From the NCBI RefSeq assembly GCF_002794355.1, contig NZ_PGOI01000008.1:1-64000 (forward strand): DNA of 64,000 bases, read 5' to 3'. A program made the position numbers and the translations under genes. Shown piece by piece: positions 10,510 through 18,109 of the stretch; position 1 is the first letter of the stretch; each line of letters starts with the position of its first letter. Source of the stretch: Pseudorhodobacter sp. MZDSW-24AT (GTDB lineage Bacteria; Pseudomonadota; Alphaproteobacteria; Rhodobacterales; Rhodobacteraceae). The notes beneath the pieces were generated by a model, which made no database searches, was not told where the DNA came from, and worked only from the letters and a program-made list of their open reading frames with translations.

Positions 10510-11589
10510 TCAGCGCCAAACGCGCGCCGCCCCTCTCGGGGCAAAGCGCGCCGGGGCCTCTCCCCGCTCGGCGACGCTGGGGTGCAGTTTTTCGCTGCGA
10601 TCCCGCCCCACCACCCGCCGACGACGCAACAGGAACAGCTTGCCCCAATTGCGCCATGTGCCCACCATCGGCGCACGCGGATCACAGGGGAAACCGTCAC
10701 GCCACCCCGCAGGCAGCGCCAGCCCACAGGCCTCGGCCCGGCCCATCATCCAGACAAAGGGGATATTGGCCAAAGGCCGCGCCGCCGCCAGCGCCCCCAC
10801 CTGCCCGCCCACATCGGCATGCGCGCCCGCGAACCAGACCTGCTCCACATTGCCGTCCCAGGCTTCGGGGCAGTCCCACAGCACGGGCTCAAACACGGCC
10901 CGCGTCTCATGCAAGGCCAAGGCCTGAAACCCGTGCCGGATCGAGGCCCCCAGGTGGTGGTTGTGAAAGGCGTGGCTGCGGTCGGTCAGCATCCACAGCA
11001 GCGGCAAACGCAGACCCAGCGCTTTCACCGTATCCCAGACCCCCACCATCTCGATGGCCGCGCTGGCATGGCAACTGTGCCGCGCAAAGGCCTGCGCCGC
11101 CGGACTGTCCGGCCCGGTCATATAGTGGCGATAGGCCAGCTGCACATTGCGCTCTGTCGCCTGATCATGGCGCAGCAGCCCCACCCGGTCGATCACCCCG
11201 GCCAAGGACCGCACGGCAAAGGCGCCGCGTGAATAGCCCAAAAGGAAGATACGATCACCGGGGCGGTATTGGCTGGCCAGCCAGCCATAGGCGCGGCGGA
11301 TCTGTCGGTTGATCCCGCGCCCTTGTGCCACCGCCCCCAGATTGCGCCAGCCTTCCCATTGCAGACCGGGCTCGTAATACAAACGCCGCCGCTGCCCCGG
11401 CACCGGACGCCCCAAAAGCTGAAACGCGAGCCCGGCATTGGTTTCCTGTCCGGGGTGCAGGCTCGACATCGTGCCATCCAGCACCACCACATGGTCCACC
11501 GCCCCGCGCCCCGCCGACAAGGGCGGCGCGTTGCTCTCGGTCTCGACCCGAGGCGCCGGACGGAACCAGCGCGCGATGCGCTCAAGCAT
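10510..11589 (-). CDS. DUF2235 domain-containing alpha/beta hydrolase-like protein
   Basis: The product of about 359 residues belongs to the DUF2235 family, whose better known members include phospholipase effectors of type VI secretion and fungal or bacterial hydrolases of unknown substrate. Visible motifs are VVVLDGTMSSLHP near the N-terminus and the nucleophile elbow FLLGYSRGAFAVRSLAG, with the catalytic-type Ser in GYSRG. I chose the ATG at 11589 (MLERIARWFRP) over the upstream alternative at 11625. No secretion genes, vgrG or immunity-like gene are adjacent, so an effector role is not supported. Substrate and cellular role are unknown. Confidence 0.82.
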   Translation of the reverse strand: MLERIARWFRPAPRVETESNAPPLSAGRGAVDHVVVLDGTMSSLHPGQETNAGLAFQLLGRPVPGQRRRLYYEPGLQWEGWRNLGAVAQGRGINRQIRRAYGWLASQYRPGDRIFLLGYSRGAFAVRSLAGVIDRVGLLRHDQATERNVQLAYRHYMTGPDSPAAQAFARHSCHASAAIEMVGVWDTVKALGLRLPLLWMLTDRSHAFHNHHLGASIRHGFQALALHETRAVFEPVLWDCPEAWDGNVEQVWFAGAHADVGGQVGALAAARPLANIPFVWMMGRAEACGLALPAGWRDGFPCDPRAPMVGTWRNWGKLFLLRRRRVVGRDRSEKLHPSVAERGEAPARFAPRGAARVWR

Positions 11590-11917
11590 AAACGTGGTCA
11601 GCCTCCCCTTTTCGGCCCAGATCACAGCGCAAGGTCACCTGCAAACCCATCTTGCAGGATCAGCAGAGGCGACAGCCCCACCCCGTCCCCCCGGAAATAA
11701 AAAGTCTTCGCAAACACTCCCTCACACACCAATTCCCATTCCCGCCCTTCTCACGCGTCCTGCCGAGCCGCCCCGCCCCGCGTCGCATGCCGCGCACGCC
11801 CTGCTCGCCCTCCAGCCTGCCACAGAAGGCCCCCCACTGTCCGCGCCGTCTGGCCAATGGCCGCCTGTCGCCCTTGGCCGTCGCCACGGGAGGGGGGCAC
11901 ATCTGTGCTCTGTGCGA
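11590..11917. other. Intergenic region between DUF2235 gene and molybdenum hydroxylase gene
   Basis: This is 328 bp between two minus-strand genes. It is C-rich on the plus strand, without convincing coding bias or a clear hairpin followed by T residues. It should contain the promoter of the DUF2235 gene, but I could not identify one. Confidence 0.5.
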
Positions 11918-14203
11918 TCAAGACGAAACGTGTTCGGCCTCCTGCAACCAGTGCCAGATCCGCGCCGGGGTAAAGGGCATGTCCACCCGCTGCACCCCGC
12001 GCACGGCCAGCGCATCCCGCACCGCATTGGAAATCGCCCCCAAGGCGCCCACCGTCCCCGCCTCGCCGCAGCCTTTCATGCCCAAGGGGTTCAACACCGA
12101 AGGCACGGGTTCGCTCACAAAGGCAAACATCGGCAGGTCGCTGGCGCGGGGCATCGCGTAATCCATGAAGCTGGCCGAGAGCAACTGTCCCTGCGCGTCA
12201 TACACCGCCGCCTCGCACACCGCCTGCCCATAGCCTTGCGCGATGCCCCCATGCACCTGACCAATCGCCAGCTCCGGCGCGATCAGCGTGCCGAAATCAT
12301 CCACCACCGTATACCGCTCCAGCCGCAGCGCGCCGGTCTCGGGGTCGATCTCCACTTCGGCGACATGGGCGCCATTGGGAAAGCTGCGCCCTTCCAGCCG
12401 GATGGTCTCACTGACATCCAGCAGATCCGCCCGGCCTTGCCCCCGCGCCAGTTCCGCCGCCTCGGCCAGCGTCAGCCGCAGATTGCGCCCCTCTGCCCCA
12501 AAGGTGCTGCCGTCAAACGCCACCGCAGGCACGTCCCACTGCGCGGCCAGAAAGGCGCTGAACGCCGCCACCATCCGCTGCACCACCGCCCGCAGCGCCG
12601 TGCCCTGCACCGTGACCGAACGCGAGCCCCCGGTGCCGCCGCCCTTGGCAATCGCATCGGAATCGCCCTGCACCACCCGCACGGCAGCGCCGGGCAGCCC
12701 CGTCCACTCCGCGATCATCCGGGCGTAAACCGTCTCATGCCCTTGCCCGTTCGACTGCGTGCCCACATAAAGCGCGGCCCCGCCCCCCGGCTCCAGCACC
12801 AGCCGCGCGCTTTCTTCGGGATCGCCCAAGATGCTTTCCACATAGCTTGCCAGCCCCAGCCCGCGCAGTTGCCCCCGCGCGGCACTCTCCTGCCGCCGCG
12901 CGGCAAAGCCCGCCGCATCCGCCTCGGCCCGGGCGCGCGCCAGCACGCGGGCGAAATCCCCCACATCAATCAGCGCCCCCGTGACGCTGCGATAGGGAAA
13001 GGCCCGGATGACATTGCGCAGCCGCAGATCAAACGGGTCCACCCCCAGCGCCCGCGCCGCCGCATCCATTGCGCGTTCGATGGTCAAAATCGCCTCGGGC
13101 CGCCCGGCCCCGCGATAAGCGTCAACCGGTGTGGTGTTGCTATACACCCCCACCGCCCGCAGATGCGCGGCCTTGATGTCATAGACGCCCGTCAGCACCT
13201 TGGAAAACAACTCCGACTGGATGGGTTGCCCATATTGCGAGTTATAGGCGCCAAGGTTGGACACAAGGTTAACCCGGTAGCCGGTCACCCGCAGCCCCGC
13301 GTCAAAGGCCAGCTCTGCCACCGCCACCAGATCGCGCCCCGCATTGTCGCTCAGCATCGATTCCCCGCGCGTCGCCACCCAGCGCACCGGGCGGCCCAAG
13401 GCCCGCGCCGCCGCCGCCACACAGACATATTCCGGATAGGTCATCGCCTTCATGCCAAAGCCGCCGCCCACATCCGGGTTGGTCACCCGCACCGCGTCCC
13501 GCGAAAGCCCCAGCATCCGCGCAAGCTCGTTGCGCTGGGTCCACACGCCCTGCCCGTTCACGCACAGATGCAGCCGCCCCGCCTCCCATGTGGCGAAACA
13601 ACCGCGCGGCTCCAGCGCATTCACGATGATCCGGTTGTGCACCACCTCCAGCTGCACCCGATGCGCGGCCGCGTCAAACGCCGCCGTCACCGCCTCTGCG
13701 TCGCCAATCTCCCACAGATAGGCCCGGTTTGCCGGCGCCGCGTCATGCAGCAAGGCGCCGCCCTCCGCCACGTCCAGCTTCACCGGCAGCGCCGCCACCG
13801 CCAACCCCACCGCCTCGGCCGCCTCCTGCGCCTCGGCCTCACTCTCGGCCACGATCATCACCACCGCCTCGCCGACATGGCGCACCCGCCCGCGCGCCAG
13901 CACCGGGCGCTCTGGTCCCGCGCCAAGGCGCCCGTCCGGCTGGCGCAGCCGCGTGGCGCTCATCCCCAGCAACACGCCCAAGGCCTCCAGCCCCGCCGCA
14001 TCCAGCACCAGCCGCACCCCGGGCAGCGCGCGCGCTGCGGAAAGATCCACCTCCGTGATCTGCCCATGGGCATGATCGGACCGCAGGAACAGCGCCCACA
14101 AGGCGCCCTCCGGCACCAGATCCTCGACATACCGGCCCAGCCCGGTCAGGAACCGCAGATCCTCATACCGCCCCGCGCCTTGCGCCTTGCCAAAACCGCC
14201 CAT
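11918..14203 (-). CDS. Molybdenum hydroxylase large subunit (xanthine dehydrogenase / CoxL form II family)
   Basis: The 761-residue protein is the molybdopterin-binding subunit of a xanthine dehydrogenase family enzyme. It has the N-terminal Ald_Xan_dh domain (GRYVEDLVPEGALWALFLRS), GGGFGMKAMTYPEY, the active-site loop AYRGAGR and KGCGEAGTVGALGA with the presumed catalytic Glu. AYRGAGR marks the form II/aldehyde oxidase-like group and differs from the AYRCSFR of true CO dehydrogenase, so CO oxidation is unlikely. A FAD subunit and a 2Fe-2S subunit, normally encoded next door, are missing here. The substrate is unknown. Start at ATG with GAGG five bases upstream. Confidence 0.9.
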   Translation of the reverse strand: MGGFGKAQGAGRYEDLRFLTGLGRYVEDLVPEGALWALFLRSDHAHGQITEVDLSAARALPGVRLVLDAAGLEALGVLLGMSATRLRQPDGRLGAGPERPVLARGRVRHVGEAVVMIVAESEAEAQEAAEAVGLAVAALPVKLDVAEGGALLHDAAPANRAYLWEIGDAEAVTAAFDAAAHRVQLEVVHNRIIVNALEPRGCFATWEAGRLHLCVNGQGVWTQRNELARMLGLSRDAVRVTNPDVGGGFGMKAMTYPEYVCVAAAARALGRPVRWVATRGESMLSDNAGRDLVAVAELAFDAGLRVTGYRVNLVSNLGAYNSQYGQPIQSELFSKVLTGVYDIKAAHLRAVGVYSNTTPVDAYRGAGRPEAILTIERAMDAAARALGVDPFDLRLRNVIRAFPYRSVTGALIDVGDFARVLARARAEADAAGFAARRQESAARGQLRGLGLASYVESILGDPEESARLVLEPGGGAALYVGTQSNGQGHETVYARMIAEWTGLPGAAVRVVQGDSDAIAKGGGTGGSRSVTVQGTALRAVVQRMVAAFSAFLAAQWDVPAVAFDGSTFGAEGRNLRLTLAEAAELARGQGRADLLDVSETIRLEGRSFPNGAHVAEVEIDPETGALRLERYTVVDDFGTLIAPELAIGQVHGGIAQGYGQAVCEAAVYDAQGQLLSASFMDYAMPRASDLPMFAFVSEPVPSVLNPLGMKGCGEAGTVGALGAISNAVRDALAVRGVQRVDMPFTPARIWHWLQEAEHVSS

Positions 14204-14385
14204 GCTCTGCCTCGCCGCCTGCTGCCAGAAACAGTTACGCCCTCGGCCGGGTTTGTCCAGCCAAGGGCGTTGGGATCGCTCGGCGCTCCCTCTGGGTGGC
14301 GGTTCGGGCCGGGCGCTCTGCGCGGCCCTTCCCGCAGGATGCGCCCGCGAAAAGAGCCGTCATGCCCGAGGAGCAACCCCCGATA

Positions 14386-15531
14386 TCAGACCTTCAGCGA
14401 CAGCACCGTGGCAATCCCCAGATCGCCAAAGCCGTTGAAGCGCGAATTGGTCACCGTGGAATAGGCGCCCATGCCATGCACAATCAGGAAATCACCCTCG
14501 GCAATATCGCCCGGCAGCGCGATGTCGCCCGGCAGACGGTCCACCGAATCGCAGGTCGGCCCAAAGATGATGCGCGGCACCTCTTCTCCCATCCGCTTTT
14601 CGCCTGTGGCCGACAGCACTTCCATGCGGTCGATCACCCCGATCAGCGGCAGCTCGGTCAGCGTGCCATAAACCCCGTCGTTCAAGAACACATGCGTGTC
14701 ATCGCGCACCGCCTTGACGCGTGCCGCCAGCGTATAGGCATCGCCGCACAGCGCCCGTCCGGGTTCACAGATCAGCAGCGGGCGGTCGGTGCCAAAGGCC
14801 TCGGTCGCCACCCGGTCGATCAACGCAAAGGTCTCTTCCAACTGCGGTGCCACCCCGTGCAGACGGTGGTTCGGGAAGCCGCCGCCCACGTTCAGCCGGG
14901 CAATCGTCACGCCCGCCTTGCGCGCGATTTCCGCCGCTTCACGGATATAGGCTTCCCAAGCCGCCGGATCGGTGCATTGCGTCCCGGGGTGGAAGGTGAT
15001 CGACGGGATGAACCCGGCCTCGGCCACCCGCGTCAGCAGTTCCACCGCCACTTCGGCGGTCGCGCCGAACTTGGCCCCGAAGTTATAGGCTGCACCTGCC
15101 ACCGGCAGCTTGAACCGGACCGAGATTTCGCAGCCTTCCGCCGGCACCATCTCGATCAGCTTGTCCAGTTCCGAACGCGAATCAACGCTATAGCTCTTGA
15201 CGCCACGCTCCACCGCAAAGGCGATCTCGTGGCGGGCGCGCACCGGGTTGTTGTAGTGAATGGCCGCATCGGGGGCCAGACGGCGGATCAGATCAATCTC
15301 AAAGCCGCTGGCGCAGTCATAGCCGCGCACACCCGCCGCCGACAGGTTCTCGATCATCTCGTCGCTGGGGTTGGACTTGACCGCATAGGTCACCATGCCC
15401 GGAAAGCCGTCGATAAACCGACGCGCCGCCGCCTGCACCATGGTTGGTGCGAAAAACAGAACCGGATCAACGGGTTGCTCTACCCGCAGAAATTCGGTCG
15501 GATTGGTCCAGATTGTTTTTGACAGTCCCAT
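14386..15531 (-). CDS. Ornithine (lysine/ornithine) decarboxylase, type III fold
   Basis: This PLP enzyme decarboxylates ornithine to putrescine; members of the group also accept lysine or diaminopimelate. The 381-residue product starts at ATG 15531 (MGLSKTIWTNP), supported by a GGAAGGAA ribosome site. The cofactor lysine is Lys52 in TYAVKSNP, followed by FHPGTQ, VGGGFPN, ICEPGRALCGDAY and the C-terminal GPTCDSVD with the catalytic Cys. It is the eukaryotic-type alanine-racemase fold, not the large SpeC. It diverges from an Lrp gene and has a leader of about 155 nt with hairpins. Confidence 0.92.
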   Translation of the reverse strand: MGLSKTIWTNPTEFLRVEQPVDPVLFFAPTMVQAAARRFIDGFPGMVTYAVKSNPSDEMIENLSAAGVRGYDCASGFEIDLIRRLAPDAAIHYNNPVRARHEIAFAVERGVKSYSVDSRSELDKLIEMVPAEGCEISVRFKLPVAGAAYNFGAKFGATAEVAVELLTRVAEAGFIPSITFHPGTQCTDPAAWEAYIREAAEIARKAGVTIARLNVGGGFPNHRLHGVAPQLEETFALIDRVATEAFGTDRPLLICEPGRALCGDAYTLAARVKAVRDDTHVFLNDGVYGTLTELPLIGVIDRMEVLSATGEKRMGEEVPRIIFGPTCDSVDRLPGDIALPGDIAEGDFLIVHGMGAYSTVTNSRFNGFGDLGIATVLSLKV

Positions 15532-15722
15532 CGGCGGTTCCTTCCTTGCCAACAAGACGCAGAGCCCTTGACCGTTACAAAGAACGGGGCCGGGCACCAG
15601 CGTGGTTATCTAAAACCAGGCCAGGTGCGTATGAGCCGCCCTTTTCCTGCAACGTAGGATGCGCCATATGGGGCACAAACGCACCGAACAAAACTATATA
15701 AATGCAGCGCGAAGGCGTTAAA
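15532..15722 (-). promoter_or_regulatory. Promoter and structured leader of ornithine decarboxylase, candidate speF RNA
   Basis: On the minus strand TTTAAC (15722-15717) and TATATA (15700-15695) are 16 bp apart and predict a transcript start near 15688. That leaves about 155 nt of leader. The leader contains a two-step hairpin with arms GCACC/GGTGC (15628-15594) enclosing GGTT/AACC, and a second hairpin CCGTT-CTTTGT-AACGG (15587-15572), before the ribosome site. Rfam describes a 'speF' leader RNA upstream of ornithine decarboxylase in alphaproteobacteria. I cannot confirm a match to that model by eye. Confidence 0.45.
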
Positions 15723-15747
15723 ATGACGAAAACATCGGTCAAATCTC

Positions 15748-16179
15748 ATGGATGAACTCGATCGCAACATCATCGCCCTCTTGCGTGCCGATGCACGGCT
15801 CTCTCTGGCCATGCTCGCGCGCCGGTTAAAGGTTGCCCGCTCGACGATTCAGGCGCGGCTGGAACGGCTCGAAGTGAATGGCACCATCGCGGGCTACACC
15901 CTGAAACTGGGTCAAGGGGCCGATCCCAACCGTCTGCGCGCCACCGTGCTCCTGACGATCGAGCCGCGCACCCAAGCCGCCCTGCTCACCCGCCTGAAAT
16001 CGATCTCTGAAGTCGAGCGTGTCTACACCACCTCGGGCCGGGTCGATCTTCTGCTGCAAATCGCCTGCCCCAACACGCAGGTGCTCGATCAGGTGCTCGA
16101 CCAGATCGGCGCGATGACAGGGGTGCATTCCTCCGAAAGCCTGATCCACCTCAGCACCAAGATCGACCGCGCGGTGTAA
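15748..16179 (+). CDS. Lrp/AsnC family transcriptional regulator
   Basis: The 143-residue protein has the standard Lrp layout. An N-terminal helix-turn-helix (MDELDRNIIALLRADARLS, ARRLKVARSTIQARLERLE) is followed by an RAM ligand-binding domain (residues 70-140, VERVYTTSGRVDLLLQIAC). Such proteins bind amino acids and often control a neighbouring gene. It diverges from ornithine decarboxylase, and the decarboxylase promoter lies just upstream of this start, so regulation of that gene is a reasonable inference. Confidence 0.92.
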   Translation: MDELDRNIIALLRADARLSLAMLARRLKVARSTIQARLERLEVNGTIAGYTLKLGQGADPNRLRATVLLTIEPRTQAALLTRLKSISEVERVYTTSGRVDLLLQIACPNTQVLDQVLDQIGAMTGVHSSESLIHLSTKIDRAV

Positions 16180-16199
16180 ATCCCGGATGGGCGGGAGGC

Positions 16200-16850
16200 C
16201 TAGCCCCCCGGGCGCAGGGCGAACAGGTCCACAAAGGCCTGTCCTTGCGCCAGATCACCCTCAAACCCGATCAGCCCACGCGCTGTCTCGGCCAGCGGCA
16301 TCGGCCCATAAAGCGCGGCCGCCAAGGCATTGGTGCTGCCCGCAAAGCGCAGCCCCGCCGCCTCTGCCGTGCCGCGCGCCACCCGGAACTGCCCCGGCGC
16401 GGTGTGGATCACGAACTCCTCGCCCGCCGCCGCGATGGCTACCACCTGCGCCACGGCCCGGTCGCGCGCGCACATCGCGCGCAGCGACAGCATGAGCGCC
16501 GTGGGGCTGATGAACAGGCGCGGGTCATGCCCGGGCTGCCCCGCCCCCCAGCGGCACAGCGCCCGGATCACAGGCCAAAGGTCAAAACCCGCCTCGGTCA
16601 GCCGATACATCTGCACCCGCGCCATCCCCGGCGCGGCCTCCCGCGCCAGAATGCCCGCCGCCTCCAGATCCTCCAGCCGCCGCGTCAGGATATTGGCGCT
16701 GATCCCCGGCAGCCCGTCGCGCAGCGCGCCAAAGCGGCGCGGCCCCAGCATCAACTCGCGCACCACCAACAGCGCCCAACGGTCCCCGATCAGGTCCAGC
16801 GCATGGGCCGCGATGCAGCCTTCCTCATAGCTTCGGCGAATTTCGGTCAC
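16200..16850 (-). CDS. HxlR family transcriptional regulator
   Basis: The 216-residue protein begins with a winged helix typical of HxlR regulators (DLIGDRWALLVVRELMLGPRRFGAL, then LTRRLEDLEAAGIL), residues 1-95. The roughly 120-residue C-terminal extension is longer than in minimal HxlR proteins and resembles the SCP2/sterol-carrier-like extension found in some members. The start is GTG. It is divergent from the DUF1428-VOC pair with about 75 bp between the starts, making those two genes its likely targets. Confidence 0.88.
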   Translation of the reverse strand: MTEIRRSYEEGCIAAHALDLIGDRWALLVVRELMLGPRRFGALRDGLPGISANILTRRLEDLEAAGILAREAAPGMARVQMYRLTEAGFDLWPVIRALCRWGAGQPGHDPRLFISPTALMLSLRAMCARDRAVAQVVAIAAAGEEFVIHTAPGQFRVARGTAEAAGLRFAGSTNALAAALYGPMPLAETARGLIGFEGDLAQGQAFVDLFALRPGG

Positions 16851-16924
16851 GGGGCCCCAAGTTTTAGTTGCTTTTTGTAACTAGCCTTGCCACCCTGCCC
16901 CGGCAAGAGTGGAGGCATTGCCCA

Positions 16925-17287
16925 ATGCATTATCTCGATATCTTCGTGATCCCCGTCGAAACCGCCCGCCGCGCCGATTACATCGCGCATGAGGCCAAGT
17001 GGTGGCCCGCCTTTCAAAAGCGCGGCGCCCTGTCCTTCGTGGTCGGCTGGGGCGATGACGTGCCCCCCGGCAAGCGCACCGATCTGCTGCGCGCGGTCGA
17101 CCTGCACCCCGGCGAAACCGTGGTCGCCGCCTGGATGACCTGGCCCGACAAAGCCACCCGCGACGCCGCCTATGCCGCCATGGAAAGCGCGATGAGCCCC
17201 GAAGACATGGCGCAGATGCCCTTTGATGGCAAACGCATGATCTACGGCGGCTTTGTCCCCGTTCTGGTGGAAGGCCCCGCGACATGA
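16925..17287 (+). CDS. DUF1428 domain-containing protein
   Basis: The 120-residue cytoplasmic protein starts MHYLDIFVIPVE and contains the DUF1428 hallmarks GDDVPPGK, PGETVVAAWMTWPDKATRDA and the C-terminal MPFDGKRMIYGGF. The fold is a dimeric ferredoxin-like (alpha/beta barrel) type; function is unknown. The longer open frame from 16868 runs back toward the HxlR gene and lacks family similarity, so I used the ATG at 16925. The stop overlaps the next ATG (ATGA). Confidence 0.88.
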   Translation: MHYLDIFVIPVETARRADYIAHEAKWWPAFQKRGALSFVVGWGDDVPPGKRTDLLRAVDLHPGETVVAAWMTWPDKATRDAAYAAMESAMSPEDMAQMPFDGKRMIYGGFVPVLVEGPAT

Positions 17288-18036
17288 GCGTGCAAGGCCT
17301 CCCCTTCTGGTATGAGCTGAACACCCGCGACACCGCCGCCGCCCAAGCCTTCTACGGCCCGGTCATGGGCTGGGCCTTCCGCGATTCTGGCATGCCCGGC
17401 TTCACCTACCTCATCGCCACCCACGGCGCCGATATGGTCGCCGGCCTCATGGCCCCCGAGACGCCGATGCCCGACAGCTGGACGCTCTACTTCGCCGTCG
17501 ACAATTGCGATGACAGCGCCGCCCGCGTCACCGCCTTGGGCGGCAGCGTCCTCAGCGCGCCCGCCGACATCCCCGGCACCGGCCGCTTCGCCATCGCGGC
17601 CGATCCCCAAGGCGCAGTCTTTGGCCTGATGCAGCCCCATGACGGCCAACCCAGCGCCGCCTTCCACCCGATGCACGCAGGCCATGCCAACTGGCACGAA
17701 CTCGCCACGCCCGACCCCGCCGCCGCCCTCGCCTTTTACACCGCCCTCCTGAACTGGCAGCCCGGCGCCGTGATGGAGATGGACGACACCGGCCCCTACC
17801 AATTCGTCACCGCCGCCCCGGGCGACATCGGCGGGATCATGGCGCTCCCCACCCCTGACACCCCGCCCCACTGGATGCCCGTCTTCGGCACCGACAGCGT
17901 CAGCGCCGCCCTCGCCCGCGCCACCGCCCAAGGCGCCACCCCCCTCGTCCTCCCGATGGAAGTCCCCGGCGGCGCCGTCGCCTGCACCCTGACCGATCCC
18001 CACGGCGCACCCTTCGGCCTCGTCGGCCCGCCCTGA
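17284..18036 (+). CDS. VOC family protein with two glyoxalase-like domains
   Basis: The 250-residue protein consists of two vicinal-oxygen-chelate modules, residues about 5-115 and 125-245. Each has the pattern [21 protein letters not shown] / [19 protein letters not shown] at the start and a DPxGAxFGL end. Tandem VOC proteins include hydrolases and resistance or lyase enzymes; the substrate cannot be told from sequence. It is translationally coupled to the DUF1428 gene, so both probably answer to the divergent HxlR regulator. Confidence 0.88.
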   Translation: MSVQGLPFWYELNTRDTAAAQAFYGPVMGWAFRDSGMPGFTYLIATHGADMVAGLMAPETPMPDSWTLYFAVDNCDDSAARVTALGGSVLSAPADIPGTGRFAIAADPQGAVFGLMQPHDGQPSAAFHPMHAGHANWHELATPDPAAALAFYTALLNWQPGAVMEMDDTGPYQFVTAAPGDIGGIMALPTPDTPPHWMPVFGTDSVSAALARATAQGATPLVLPMEVPGGAVACTLTDPHGAPFGLVGPP

Positions 18037-18109
18037 CCGCCACGCCTCCCCCCTTGGCCTTTCCCCCCCTTATGCGCTAAGTCCCCTGCAACCGCAGAGG
18101 ATGACGCCC

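Noticed and set aside
10510-11589. Type VI secretion effector based on the DUF2235 domain.
   Set aside because: No vgrG, PAAR, chaperone or immunity gene is adjacent, and the family is broader than effectors.
11918-14203. Carbon monoxide dehydrogenase large subunit.
   Set aside because: The active-site loop is AYRGAGR, not the AYRCSFR of CO-oxidising form I enzymes, and coxS/coxM are missing.
11438-14464. A 1008-codon plus-strand frame opposite the molybdenum hydroxylase gene.
   Set aside because: Its translation is His/Arg/Pro-rich without domains, and the minus strand encodes a full-length recognisable enzyme.
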